A stretch of DNA of 64,000 nt from Fen-455 sp050012675 (lineage in GTDB: Bacteria; Actinomycetota; Acidimicrobiia; Acidimicrobiales; Bog-793), in NCBI GenBank assembly GCA_050012675.1, contig JBEKGS010000005.1, positions 1 to 64,000 on the forward strand, in the 5' to 3' direction. Below the pieces are notes generated by a model that saw nothing but the letters and a program-made list of their open reading frames with translations, searched no databases and had not been told where the DNA came from. Shown here in pieces: positions 46,313 to 55,527 of this stretch. Position 1 is the stretch's first letter; every line of letters begins with the position of its first letter. Made by a program: the position numbers and the translations under genes.

Positions 46313-47187
46313 TGCCGATCTCGGCCGGTTACGTCGCCCGCGAGACGGCAACGAACCTGTGGCGGAACAGGTTGATGGCCATCGCGGCGATCCTCACGGT
46401 CGCCGTCTCGCTCTCGCTCGTCGGCACGGCGCTGTTGATGCGCCAGGCGGTGAACAACGAGCTCGTGCAGCTGAACCAGAACGTCGACCTGCAGGTCTTC
46501 GTGAATCCGAGCGCGTCGGCGGCCGAGGTGACAGCCCTTCGCTCCACGATCAGCCAGACGCCCCAGATCCGCAAGATCGTGTACCTGGACCACGAGCAGT
46601 CCTACAAGCTGGCGTGCCGGATCAGCGGTCAGACCGTCTGCAGCGTGCTGAACAAGCAGACGACGCCGCCGGTGTTCCAGTGCACTCTGACGAACCCCGG
46701 CGGGGCGGCCGCAGTCGCAAGCCTTCTCCAACACATCCCCGGTGTCTTCCAGATCACCTACCCATCCCAGGCGGCGCACACCCTGACCGCCGTGAGCAAC
46801 GTCCTGCAGACGGTGCTGCTCGTGATCGCCCTCGTCCTTTTGATCTCGGCGCTCGTGCTAATCCTTAACGCCATCCGGATGGCGATCTTCTCGCGCAGGC
46901 GCGAGGTCGGCGTGATGCGCCTCGTGGGAGCCACGAGCTGGTTCATACGCCTGCCGTTCATGGTGGAGGGGCTCGTGCAGGGCCTTATCGGTGCGATCGT
47001 CGCCGCCGGGATCGTGCTGCTCGGCGATCTCGGCATCCGTACCCTGATCAGGCACTTTCGGGAGTTCTCCTCGGCCATCGTCCCCGGCCACGACGTGATC
47101 ATCACCGAGATCCTCGTCGTGGTCATGGGCGCGCTGATCGGTGCCATCGGCTCGGCAGTCGCGGTGAGGCGCTTCCTCGACGTCTGA
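46312..47187 (+). CDS. ftsX: Cell-division membrane protein FtsX
   Basis: 291 aa, four membrane spans: one near residues 22-42 (LMAIAAILTVAVSLSLVGTA) and three in the last third. A large extracellular loop (~45-165) contains a Cys-containing stretch (KLACRISGQTVCSVL) that could form a disulfide. It transmits the FtsE ATP cycle to cell-wall hydrolases. ATG 46312 overlaps the ftsE TGA (TGATG). smpB, often the next gene in actinobacteria, is not here; a protease gene follows. Confidence 0.96.
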   Translation: MPISAGYVARETATNLWRNRLMAIAAILTVAVSLSLVGTALLMRQAVNNELVQLNQNVDLQVFVNPSASAAEVTALRSTISQTPQIRKIVYLDHEQSYKLACRISGQTVCSVLNKQTTPPVFQCTLTNPGGAAAVASLLQHIPGVFQITYPSQAAHTLTAVSNVLQTVLLVIALVLLISALVLILNAIRMAIFSRRREVGVMRLVGATSWFIRLPFMVEGLVQGLIGAIVAAGIVLLGDLGIRTLIRHFREFSSAIVPGHDVIITEILVVVMGALIGAIGSAVAVRRFLDV

Positions 47188-47271
47188 GACCTTTCTTCCC
47201 GTTTGTCTCCCTTGAGGAGCCCGCCAGTACGCTCTCAGCGGCACGGGCCGCCATCGGAGGAAGACCTGTCG

Positions 47272-49557
47272 ATGCACGAAGGGCACAAAAGGGCAAAGGC
47301 CGCGCCTCGGCGACGGGGTCGCCGAGGCAGGCGCCGCTTGCACCTCGCGGCAGGCGTCGCGGCCTTCCTGGCCGGGCTCCTCGGACCCGGCGCGCTCGGC
47401 ACCTCGGCAACGGCGTCGCCCGGGACGACGGGAACACCGGGGACCGGCGGGTTCGTGCGCCTCGGCTCTGTGCCCGAGATGCCCAACGCAGCCGTTCTTC
47501 TCAGCCCGGCTCCGGGATCCGAGAGGCTCGAGCTGGACATCGCCCTCCGGCCCCGGGACCCGGCCGCGTTGGCCAGCTTCGCGACCGCGGTCTCGACACC
47601 CGGCTCCCCCGAGTACCGCCGCTACCTGCGCCCGGGTGCCTTCGGCGCCAGATTCGGCGCCACCGTCGCCACCGTGCGCTCGACGACCTCGGCACTGAGG
47701 AGGCTCGGCCTGAGAGTCGGTCCCCTTGCCGGCAACCGACTCCTGCTCGCGGCCTCCTCGACGATCGCGACGGCCGAGCGTGCCTTTGCCACGAGGATCG
47801 CCCGCTACCGCCTCGCTTCCGGGTCGGTCGTCTACGCGAACCTGTCAGCGCCACGGATCCCGAGGGTCCTCGCCGGCGGGATCCAGGCGGTGCTGGGCCT
47901 GAGCGACCTGGCGCCGGCCCAGCCCGCGGGCTTGGAGCGTGTTGAGACGAGCCGGCGCGTGAGCGTCCCAAATGCTCGCAAGGAGGCCTTGTCGGCCACG
48001 GGCGGACCGCAGCCCTGCACGGCCGCCGCCCATGCCGCCCTTCTGACCGGTGGCTACACCGCCGACCAGCTGGCGTCCGCGTACGGCTTCTCGGGCCTCT
48101 ACGCCGCCGGTGACCTCGGCGCCGGCGAGACGATCGCGGCGTTCGAGCTCGAGCCGTTCAGCGAGGAGGACGTCCAGATCTACGACGAGTGCTATTTCCC
48201 GGACCAGGCCGCCGCCATGGCCAGGTCGCTGCACGTCCTCTATGTCGACGGCGTGAGCGGAGGCGTGCCGAGCGACATCGAGTCGACCCTCGACGTGGAG
48301 GAGCTGAGCAGCTTCGCGCCGCTCGCGACCATCGACGTGTACGAGGGACCCAACACCGGCACCACCGGTCCCATCGACGTCTACAGCGCCATCATCTCCC
48401 AGGACCATGCCCAGGTGATCTCGACGGAGTGGGGCAGCTGCGAGGCGCAGGACGGCGGGTCCGAGGCGGCCTCGGTCGAAGCCAATCTGTTCGAGGAGGC
48501 CGCCGCCCAGGGCCAGACCGTCGTGGCCGCCTCCGGGGACGACGGTTCCACCGACTGCGGTGCTCCGGGAGCCAACCAGACCCCGGTCGCCACCGTCGAC
48601 GACCCCGCCAGCCAGCCCTATGTGACCGGCGTCGGGGGCACCTCGCTGACCGCCATCGGGCCGCCCCCCACCGAGGCCGTCTGGAACAACGCGGACGGGG
48701 CCAGCGGCGGCGGCATCTCCTCCAATTGGGCGATGCCGGCCTACCAGGCGGATGCTCCAGCCGCGCTCGGGGTGATCAAGTCCTACTCCTCGCCCTCCCC
48801 GTGCGGGGCACCGACCGGCTACTGCCGCGAGGTGCCCGACGTCTCTTCCGACGCCGACCCGAACACCGGCCTTGTGATCTACTGGGTCTCCTATGGCGGC
48901 TGGGCGTCGGTGGGTGGAACGAGCCTGGCGGCACCGCTCTGGGCGGCGCTGGCCGCGCTCACAGATGCCTGGCCGACATGCAGCGGGCACCCAGTCGGCT
49001 TTTTGAACCCAGCCCTGTACTCGATCGCGGGTTCGTCCGGGTACTCGAGCGCCCTGCACGACGTGACGAGAGGCGACAACCACCTGTCCTCCATAGCCGA
49101 CTGGTGGCGGTACCCGGCCACGGTCGGCTATGACCTGGCCTCGGGTCTCGGGACACCTGACGCCGCCAACCCCTCCGGCGGGGGACTCGTCACCCAGTTG
49201 TGCGCGCTGCCCGAGAGCGGAGGAGTGCAGTACGCCTCTCCTACGAGGTCCACGATCACGGCCTCTCAGCACGTTGTCGACGCCGTCGCCACGGCGTCCT
49301 CCACGATCACAGTCACCTTGCGCACCAAGTCCGGCGCACCTGTCGCCTCCAAGCTCGTTTGGCTCGAGGCAGCTACGATCCCGCCGGCTGCGATGAGGAC
49401 GAAGTTCAGGCCGAGGTCCGGCACCACCGACTCGAAGGGAGTGGCCATCTTCGAAGTGAGCGATACCACGATTCAGAAAGTCATCTTCCGGGCGACCGAC
49501 ATGACCGACGGCGTCCTGCTATACCCGTCTGTGACCGTGGACTACGTGAAACCATGA
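47272..49557 (+). CDS. Secreted sedolisin/kumamolisin (S53) serine-carboxyl protease
   Basis: 761 aa acid protease. Arg-rich N-terminus, hydrophobic signal segment ~24-41, then a Pro-kumamolisin activation domain (residues ~85-210). The catalytic set is complete: E337 and D341 in the ExxxD motif DIESTLDVEE, oxyanion D423 in ASGDDGSTD, nucleophile S551 in GGTSLAAPLWAAL. A C-terminal Ig-like module (~680-761) follows. Such enzymes work at low pH outside the cell. ATG 47272 has GGAGGA upstream. The stop overlaps the next start (ATGA), an unexpected coupling to a nucleotidyltransferase. Confidence 0.92.
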   Translation: MHEGHKRAKAAPRRRGRRGRRRLHLAAGVAAFLAGLLGPGALGTSATASPGTTGTPGTGGFVRLGSVPEMPNAAVLLSPAPGSERLELDIALRPRDPAALASFATAVSTPGSPEYRRYLRPGAFGARFGATVATVRSTTSALRRLGLRVGPLAGNRLLLAASSTIATAERAFATRIARYRLASGSVVYANLSAPRIPRVLAGGIQAVLGLSDLAPAQPAGLERVETSRRVSVPNARKEALSATGGPQPCTAAAHAALLTGGYTADQLASAYGFSGLYAAGDLGAGETIAAFELEPFSEEDVQIYDECYFPDQAAAMARSLHVLYVDGVSGGVPSDIESTLDVEELSSFAPLATIDVYEGPNTGTTGPIDVYSAIISQDHAQVISTEWGSCEAQDGGSEAASVEANLFEEAAAQGQTVVAASGDDGSTDCGAPGANQTPVATVDDPASQPYVTGVGGTSLTAIGPPPTEAVWNNADGASGGGISSNWAMPAYQADAPAALGVIKSYSSPSPCGAPTGYCREVPDVSSDADPNTGLVIYWVSYGGWASVGGTSLAAPLWAALAALTDAWPTCSGHPVGFLNPALYSIAGSSGYSSALHDVTRGDNHLSSIADWWRYPATVGYDLASGLGTPDAANPSGGGLVTQLCALPESGGVQYASPTRSTITASQHVVDAVATASSTITVTLRTKSGAPVASKLVWLEAATIPPAAMRTKFRPRSGTTDSKGVAIFEVSDTTIQKVIFRATDMTDGVLLYPSVTVDYVKP

Positions 49558-50297
49558 GGGGCGTGATCCTCGCCGGCGGCACGGGCAGCCGGCTTCATCC
49601 TCTTACCCGGATCACCAACAAGCACCTGTTGCCGATCGGTGACCGGCCCATGATCAGTTACGGGATCGAGGCGCTCGTGAAGGCCGGTGTCACCGAGATC
49701 ATGGTCGTGACGGGCGGCACGCACGCAGGTGAGTTCTTGAGGCTCTTGTCGAACGGCCAGGAGTTCGGCGTGGAGCGCCTTCTCTACGCCTACCAGGAGA
49801 GGGCAGGGGGAATCGCCGAAGCCCTCGGGCTTGCCGCACAGTTCGTCGGCGACGAGGCGGCAGTGGTGATGCTGGCCGACAACATCTTCGGGCGTTCGTT
49901 CGTGTCTTCGGTGCAGCGATTCGGTGAGCGCCCCCAAGGGGCCCGCCTGCTTCTGGCCGAGGTCAAGGACCCCGCTCACCTGCGCCATCTCGGCGTGCCC
50001 GAGCTTGACGAGACGGGCAGGATCGTGCGGATCGTCGAGAAGCCCGACGAGCCTCCGAGCACGTACTGCGTCACCGGGGTCTACCTTTACGACTCAGGCG
50101 TCTTTGACGTGATCCGCACACTTCGGCCGTCCGGGCGCGGTGAGCTGGAGATCACGGACGTGAACAACCACTACGTCGCAGCGGGTCTCATCGACTACGA
50201 CGTGCAGGAAGGCTTCTGGGGTGACGCGGGCGAGTCCATCGACGCCTACTACGCCGTGAACGACCATGTGCGCCGTTACGGCGCCAACCTGGACTGA
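49554..50297 (+). CDS. Nucleotidyltransferase, glucose-1-phosphate thymidylyltransferase type
   Basis: 247 aa. Starts with the nucleotide-binding motif GVILAGGTGSRLHPLTRITNKHLLPIGDRPM and continues with VMLADNIFGRSF and VRIVEKPDEPPS. Transfers dTMP or UMP to a hexose 1-phosphate, making activated sugar for cell-wall or capsular glycans. It is ~40 residues shorter than classical RmlA (missing the extreme C-terminal helix), so the exact sugar/nucleotide is uncertain. Translationally coupled to the S53 protease gene. Confidence 0.87.
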   Translation: MRGVILAGGTGSRLHPLTRITNKHLLPIGDRPMISYGIEALVKAGVTEIMVVTGGTHAGEFLRLLSNGQEFGVERLLYAYQERAGGIAEALGLAAQFVGDEAAVVMLADNIFGRSFVSSVQRFGERPQGARLLLAEVKDPAHLRHLGVPELDETGRIVRIVEKPDEPPSTYCVTGVYLYDSGVFDVIRTLRPSGRGELEITDVNNHYVAAGLIDYDVQEGFWGDAGESIDAYYAVNDHVRRYGANLD

Positions 50298-50372
50298 GCA
50301 CCCGCGACAGTCGCCGGGGCTGATCGGGGCGAGCAGCCCACGGTGACCCGGCTCGGCGAGGTCGACCCGTGC

Positions 50373-51302
50373 TCAGATCCGGTGAGGCGCCAAGGCGGCA
50401 GACAGGGCGTCCGCGAGCCCGGCGTGGGCATGCACGAAGCCGGCGGCCGTCAGCTTGTTCGGCAGCACCCTCTGGCTCGCCAAAAGCAGCTCGTCAGCAG
50501 CCCCGCGCCCCAAGGCCAGCCGCAGGACCGGCGCAGGCACGCCTAGCCTTGCTCGCCGCCCCAGCGCCTGCGCGATGGCGTCGGTCAGCTCCGCGTTGCG
50601 CACAGGGCTGGGGGCCGTCGAGTTGACAGGCCCCGTGAGCTGAGCGTCGTCGATGGCGCGCAGAATGACCGCGATCTCGTCGTCGAGAGCGACCCAGCTG
50701 GTCCACTGATCGCCCCGGCCGAGGCGAGCGCCGAGGCCGAGCCTGAAGAGGGGGACCTCGGCGGCCAGGATCCCTCCGTCCGCGCCCCCGGCGCCCCCGA
50801 GGACGATGCCGGTGCGGACCGTGACGACCCGGATCCCACGCTCGGCTGCCGGCGCAGTGCTCTGTTCCCAGGAGTGGCACATCTCGGCGAGCACGCCCGT
50901 GCCCTTTGGGCTCGTCTCGTCGAGCACCTCCTCGCCGCGGTCGCCGTAGAAGCCGACGGCCGAACCGGAGACGAGCACTTGAGGCGGGCGTTCCAGGGAG
51001 GCGAGCGAACGGGCGAGCAGATTGCCCACGGCGATGCGGCTCGAGCGGATCTCCTCGAGGCGCTTCGCGGTCCATCTCGCCGTGATCGGCGCCCCGGCCA
51101 GATGGACGGCGGCGTCGACGCCTTCGAGGTTCCCACCGGGGACGCGGGAGGCATCGATGTCCCGCCGGGAGACGTCGATGCCCACCTCGCCCTGTCGAGG
51201 GGGACGGCGGACGACCGGGTACACCTCGTCGCCGCGTCCACGCAGCGCCCGGACGAGGGCGCTTCCTATGAAGCCACCGGCACCGGTCACCACGATCCTC
51301 AT
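50373..51302 (-). CDS. TIGR01777-type NAD-dependent epimerase/dehydratase
   Basis: 309 aa extended-SDR protein. Cofactor loop VTGAGGFIGSALVRAL at the N-terminus and the family hallmarks DAAVHLAGAPITARWTAKRLEEIRSSRI, VSGSAVGFYGDRGEEVLDE and WTSWVALDDE. The last residues (SQRVLPNKLTAAGFVHAHAGLADALSAAL) contain the conserved RVLPxKLxxAGF. Members are widespread and poorly characterised; YfcH of E. coli is one. Substrate unknown. Confidence 0.9.
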   Translation of the reverse strand: MRIVVTGAGGFIGSALVRALRGRGDEVYPVVRRPPRQGEVGIDVSRRDIDASRVPGGNLEGVDAAVHLAGAPITARWTAKRLEEIRSSRIAVGNLLARSLASLERPPQVLVSGSAVGFYGDRGEEVLDETSPKGTGVLAEMCHSWEQSTAPAAERGIRVVTVRTGIVLGGAGGADGGILAAEVPLFRLGLGARLGRGDQWTSWVALDDEIAVILRAIDDAQLTGPVNSTAPSPVRNAELTDAIAQALGRRARLGVPAPVLRLALGRGAADELLLASQRVLPNKLTAAGFVHAHAGLADALSAALAPHRI

Positions 51303-51371
51303 CTGAGGGCCGTCCCTCGAGAAGAGGTTTCCCGTGCCGTCACCACCTGGTCGGGCCCCGCGTCGCGGCCC

Positions 51372-51605
51372 TCAGGCCGTGAACGGGCCACCGAGGGTGT
51401 CGATCGGCCCGTAGGGCTCACCCGCGTCGAGGTAGCACTCCTCGTGGAAGTGGTCGACCCGGTTCCAGGCGCCCTCAAGATAGACGTTCGCGATCACCTG
51501 TCGTGGGTGGGTGCGCGCGGCGAATTTGATCTGTTTACCGCAGCGTACGCAGCGCACGTCGTTGCCCGGCTCCACTCCCCGCAGCACCGCCCGTGTGGTG
51601 CTCAC
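51372..51605 (-). CDS. Small zinc-ribbon-like protein, unknown
   Basis: 77 aa. Contains CVRCGKQIKFAARTHPRQVIA and HFHEECYLDAGEPYG: a CxxC followed 30 residues later by H-x-H-x-x-x-C, a plausible zinc site. GTG 51605 has GGAG seven bases upstream. Small proteins of this type are annotated hypothetical in actinobacteria. It sits tandem to the epimerase, 69 bases away, and may be co-transcribed. Confidence 0.7.
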   Translation of the reverse strand: MSTTRAVLRGVEPGNDVRCVRCGKQIKFAARTHPRQVIANVYLEGAWNRVDHFHEECYLDAGEPYGPIDTLGGPFTA

Positions 51606-51778
51606 CAGAGCACTCCGACGGCCGTCCCGGTCGTCGGCGCAACCGGAGCCGGTACATCGATCCTCACGCCCACACGCTAGTGCCGAGACGGCTCTGATTC
51701 TGCTGGCTGGGTCTTCCCGACGTGGGCTCGAGCAGATGAGCGGGCTGGCAGTCGTCGGTGGTGCTTGACTACACGGAC

Positions 51779-53404
51779 ATGCCCATCGAGCACATCGTCG
51801 TCGACGGATCCAACATCGCCACCGAGGGCCGCTCCTTGCCGAGCCTGAAACAGCTGGAGGAAGCGGTCGCCGAGCTCCGGCGTGACCACCCGAACGCCGA
51901 GATCACAGTCATCGTCGACGCCACCTTCGCGCACAGGATCGATCCCTCCGAGCTTGCGCGTTTCGAGCAGGCGGCGTTGCGCGGCGAGTACGTCCACCCG
52001 CCCGCAGGGGCGATCGGGCGCGGGGACGCGTTCTTGCTGCGTGTTGCGGAAAAGGTCGATGCCACCGTGTTGTCGAACGACTCGTTCCAGGAGTTCCATG
52101 GCGAGCACCCGTGGCTGTTCGACCGCGGTCGCCTCCTGGGCGGCACCCCGGTGCCAGGCATCGGATGGATCTTCAGCCCTCGCCAGCCGGTTCGCGGCCC
52201 CAAGAGCCACCAGGCCGTGCGTGAGACCGAGCAGGCGAAAAAGCGCGTGACCAAGGCCATCGCCGTCGCGACCAAGGAGGTGGTCGAGCCTGTCGGAAAG
52301 TCGTCGGCTGCGGCATCCTCGCCAGGACGCACGAGAAGTCGCAAGGCCGGGGTGGAACCCGAGCCCACGAGGGGAGATGTCGGATCCCGGGACGGGGTCA
52401 AGCCCACCCCGCTTGCTGTGAACGACCCCCTGGTCTTCATCCGTTTCATCGCCGAGCACCCCCTCGGCGAGCAGGTCGAGGGCGAGGTTGAGGGCTACAC
52501 CTCTCACGGGGCGGTAGTCAGAGTCGGGGAGATGCGCTGCTACGTCCCACTTGCCAACCTGGGCGATCCTGCTCCGCGCAGCGCCCGGGAGGTCCTGAAG
52601 CGCCACCAGCAAGGCGTGTTCGTGCTGACGGCACTGGACCCGCAGCGACGTGGTGCCGAGCTCGCACTGCCGGGAATAGCGCATGTGTCGGGTCATCCTC
52701 GTGAAGAGACGGTGGCCGCGGAGGTCCGACTCGCTCGGCCGACGCGAAAGCGCCCGGACGTTCCGGCTGCCCAGGCTGCGCGGCGAGTAGATAAGGCGCC
52801 CGCAGTGGACAAGCAGGCAGGAAAGACGCCAAGAGCCAAGCCGGCAACTGCCAAGGCGGAGCCAAGCGCCAAGGCAACGCCACCGGCCAGGCCGGGACGA
52901 GTAACCAAGGCAGCGGCGCTGGCGGACAAGGCAGTGGGCAAGAAGGCTCCCCCAGCGAAGACGCCGGCGAAAAAGGTGTCAGTGCCGAAGGCCGCGGCGG
53001 TGCAGAAGGCTCCAGCCCCGAAGCCGGTCAAGAAGGCGGTGGGCAGGGGTGCGGTGTCGGAGGTTCCGGCGGCACGACCTGTCGGCAAGAAGACAGGGGC
53101 CGGAAAGGTGCCGGCGGCCAGGAAGGCGCCGACGGCAAAGAACGCCCCGGCAAAGAAGCGGCCATCAGCCGCGAGGCGTGCGCCGTCTGTGGAGAAAACA
53201 CCGGCGATCGAGAGCGGGTCACGTGCTCGCAGGGCAGCTGGCACACATCAGTCAGTTCCTGCGCGACTTGAGGCGCCGGCAAGTCCAGGCGCCTCCGCGT
53301 CCCCGGCCGCAGGGCCGCGGGCGCGAAGGTCTCCGCGGACGACAGCAAGCGTCACCCGCACCGAATCGGCGGCTCCAGGCCGCCGCCGCCGGCCAACAAG
53401 CTGA
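51779..53404 (+). CDS. NYN/PIN-type ribonuclease with S1-like domain and histone-H1-like tail
   Basis: About 541 aa (548 if GTG 51758 is the start). Domain 1 (~1-130) is a NYN/Zc3h12a-like nuclease: IEHIVVDGSNIATEG with the first catalytic Asp, TVIVDATFAHRI, ATVLSNDSFQEF and WLFDRGRLLG with later acidic residues. Domain 2 (~225-300) is an S1/OB-like fold (LGEQVEGEVEGYTSHGAVVRV). The last ~230 residues are Lys/Ala/Pro repeats resembling histone H1 (PAKTPAKKVSVPKAAAVQKA), likely disordered and binding nucleic acid. Together they suggest an RNA-processing factor tethered to RNA or DNA. The start is uncertain; no Shine-Dalgarno was found. Confidence 0.8.
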   Translation: MPIEHIVVDGSNIATEGRSLPSLKQLEEAVAELRRDHPNAEITVIVDATFAHRIDPSELARFEQAALRGEYVHPPAGAIGRGDAFLLRVAEKVDATVLSNDSFQEFHGEHPWLFDRGRLLGGTPVPGIGWIFSPRQPVRGPKSHQAVRETEQAKKRVTKAIAVATKEVVEPVGKSSAAASSPGRTRSRKAGVEPEPTRGDVGSRDGVKPTPLAVNDPLVFIRFIAEHPLGEQVEGEVEGYTSHGAVVRVGEMRCYVPLANLGDPAPRSAREVLKRHQQGVFVLTALDPQRRGAELALPGIAHVSGHPREETVAAEVRLARPTRKRPDVPAAQAARRVDKAPAVDKQAGKTPRAKPATAKAEPSAKATPPARPGRVTKAAALADKAVGKKAPPAKTPAKKVSVPKAAAVQKAPAPKPVKKAVGRGAVSEVPAARPVGKKTGAGKVPAARKAPTAKNAPAKKRPSAARRAPSVEKTPAIESGSRARRAAGTHQSVPARLEAPASPGASASPAAGPRARRSPRTTASVTRTESAAPGRRRRPTS

Positions 53405-53451
53405 GCACCGCTGTGACCCGCGTAGATCAGTATTGGCTAGGGCTGTCCCGC

Positions 53452-53457
53452 TAGCGT
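53452..53457 (+). promoter_or_regulatory. Putative -10 of leaderless fabZ-like gene
   Basis: TAGCGT six bases before GTG 53464, no Shine-Dalgarno. Confidence 0.5.
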
Positions 53458-53463
53458 TGCGGA

Positions 53464-53913
53464 GTGGCGAAGATCTCCATCGAAGGGCTTATACCTCACA
53501 GGGCTCCGTTTCTCCTCGTCTCGGAGATCGTCGATCTTGTGCCGGCGACCTCGGCGCGTGGTCGCTGGCACCTCACAGGCAGCGAGGAGTTCTTCTCGGG
53601 CCACTTCCCCGGCAACCCGGTTCTACCGGGTGTCTTGATGGTGGAGTCCTTGGCCCAGCTCGCGGCCGCGGCCGTATTAGCCGACGATCGCTACAAGGAC
53701 CGGCTCCCCTTGTTCGGCGGAATCGACCAGGCGCGCTTCAGGCGCCAGGTCAAGCCGGGCGACACGTTGGACCTTGACGTCTCGATCGCGCGCCTGTCGG
53801 CCCGTTCGGGGCGTGGGCGGGGGGTCGCGACCGTCGGCGGTCACGTGGCCTGCGAGGCCGAGCTGCTGTTCGTCCTGGCGCCGATCGGAGGGGTACCGGA
53901 GCACCTAGAGTGA
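53464..53913 (+). CDS. fabZ: 3-hydroxyacyl-ACP dehydratase FabZ-like
   Basis: 149 aa hotdog-fold dehydratase of fatty-acid elongation. Signature LIPHRAPFLLV and the active-site helix SGHFPGNPVLPGVLMVESLAQLAA, with His in GHFPG and Glu in MVESLAQ. No other fatty-acid gene is beside it, so a role in a specialised lipid or polyketide is equally possible. GTG start without a ribosome-binding site. Confidence 0.88.
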   Translation: MAKISIEGLIPHRAPFLLVSEIVDLVPATSARGRWHLTGSEEFFSGHFPGNPVLPGVLMVESLAQLAAAAVLADDRYKDRLPLFGGIDQARFRRQVKPGDTLDLDVSIARLSARSGRGRGVATVGGHVACEAELLFVLAPIGGVPEHLE

Positions 53914-53973
53914 GTGATCCGGCGCTTGGCGCGCGATTTGACGAAAAAATGGTAAACTCACCTCGCTGAGCTC

Positions 53974-53987
53974 GCACCTTTAGGTGC
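53974..53987 (+). repeat. Perfect short palindrome in the pilin-operon leader
   Basis: GCACCT-TT-AGGTGC, 55 bases before the first pilin ATG and ~15 bases after TAAACT (53953-53958), a possible -10. It could be an operator or a leader hairpin. I compared the leader with the c-di-GMP-I riboswitch consensus from memory and saw no match. Confidence 0.4.
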
Positions 53988-54042
53988 CGTGTGAAGTGGC
54001 GCGGAACCAAGAGGTCGCCTGTTTCAAGAAGGGGCAGCGGTC

Positions 54043-55527
54043 ATGCGGCGAGGGACAGACCGGGCAGCACCGAGGACGGCTCGAGGGAGGGGACCGGGGA
54101 GTCCCTCTGCGCGCGGTGACGAGGGTGTCACGCTGATCGAGCTCCTCGTGGCGGTCGTGGTCATCCTCATCGTCCTCATACCGACGGCCGTTTTCATCAT
54201 CCAGGCCCAGAAGGCTGTCGCAGCCACCCACCTGCGCGCCGAAGCCATCAACGTCGCGACCAGGCAGCTCGAGACGCTTCAGCTCGAAGCGGCCCAGGGG
54301 TCGTTGCCTACAGGCACCTCCTCAACTACTGACTCGGTTGCCGAGGCGGGCTCGCGCGTCACCGATTTCAAGGTCAAGACCAGCTGGACCGTCATCACCC
54401 AGGGCACCAATCAGTCGATCTGTGCCTCCGGGGCTGACGTCTCCCAACAGATCTGGTTCGTCACGGCCGTGGTCACCTGGCCCAGGATGGACGGCGCCGC
54501 GCCGGTTGTACAGACGACCGAGATCGCCCCTGCCCAGGCGGGCGCCGTCCAGCAGTTCGCAGGCGAGGTGGCCGTTCGCCTCACTTACGACGGAACGGAC
54601 TCCTTCCTGTCCGATCCGGTGTCGGCGACCATCACCGCCCACTGGCAAGGTTCCGGCGCCGCCCCGGCAGTGCCGACGGGCACTTTCACGACCGAAACCG
54701 CGACCACGGCCGCTACCTCGACACAGGTGAGTGACGGTTGCATCGTGTTCCAGAACATCGACGCCTACACCGACGCGGACGGCTCTTACGACTACACGAT
54801 CTCGTTCGCCGGCAACACCGGGCCGCCACCGCTCGTCACCGGCGGCGAGCAAGCGGACTCCAACCCTGGTGGAGCTCTGACGGTGACCATCAACTCGCTG
54901 ACACCTGGCGTCCCCGACACGGTCAATGTGACGATCGACACCGGCAGCCCGCTCACCATCGGCTACTACACCGGCTCCGGCGGCAACTGCTCGACGTCTT
55001 CGACCCTGTCACCGCCGCTTCCGAGCAACGGCGTCCCGGTATCGGTCTACAACTCCTACCTGGCGGCGTACTACCCCATCACCGACACGTGGCCCGCTTT
55101 TGGCACCGCACCTTTGACTTCACTTCTCCTGTTCCCCTGGACGGGGGTCACGAGCGTGTGGACGGGTGATCAGGCCTATAGCGCGACAGCGGGCTCCTGC
55201 CCCGTCAATGCCGCCGGCGGTCCCGCGTCGGTCTATCTGCGGGTCTACCCTCTCGACCTCATCGTTCACGGAGTCGCGGTCAGCACACTGACAGCCAAGG
55301 AAGTCTCAGGAGGCGGCCAAGCGATGAACCTCAATGGCTCGGGGAACAACTGGAACACGAGCATGCCTCTCGGGGAGTACAGCCTGTTCCACGACGGCAG
55401 CACCACGTCGAATGTCTCGCCCGCCTGGGTGTGGGTGACGACGGCTGGCGTGTGCGGTGACACCCAAGTCGAGTCCAGCCCGCCGGCGGGATGCAACGGC
55501 GCAAGCCTCGCGGTGACGGCGTCATGA
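54043..55527 (+). CDS. Type IV pilin/pseudopilin-like secreted protein
   Basis: 494 aa. Class III prepilin leader: a charged 28-residue leader ending GDEG, then VTLIELLVAVVVILIVLIPT, with Gly at -1 and Glu at +5. A prepilin peptidase would cut after that Gly. The long extracellular part (~60-494) is Thr/Ser/Gly-rich, with many probable beta strands and several Cys. First of three overlapping genes encoding minor-pilin-like proteins; probably part of a surface fibre or secretion pseudopilus. ATG 54043 has AAGGGG upstream. Confidence 0.85.
   Translation: MRRGTDRAAPRTARGRGPGSPSARGDEGVTLIELLVAVVVILIVLIPTAVFIIQAQKAVAATHLRAEAINVATRQLETLQLEAAQGSLPTGTSSTTDSVAEAGSRVTDFKVKTSWTVITQGTNQSICASGADVSQQIWFVTAVVTWPRMDGAAPVVQTTEIAPAQAGAVQQFAGEVAVRLTYDGTDSFLSDPVSATITAHWQGSGAAPAVPTGTFTTETATTAATSTQVSDGCIVFQNIDAYTDADGSYDYTISFAGNTGPPPLVTGGEQADSNPGGALTVTINSLTPGVPDTVNVTIDTGSPLTIGYYTGSGGNCSTSSTLSPPLPSNGVPVSVYNSYLAAYYPITDTWPAFGTAPLTSLLLFPWTGVTSVWTGDQAYSATAGSCPVNAAGGPASVYLRVYPLDLIVHGVAVSTLTAKEVSGGGQAMNLNGSGNNWNTSMPLGEYSLFHDGSTTSNVSPAWVWVTTAGVCGDTQVESSPPAGCNGASLAVTAS

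Noticed and set aside
53941..54042. Possible c-di-GMP riboswitch upstream of pilin genes
   Set aside because: Searched for the conserved GEMM-I core sequences by eye; none was present.
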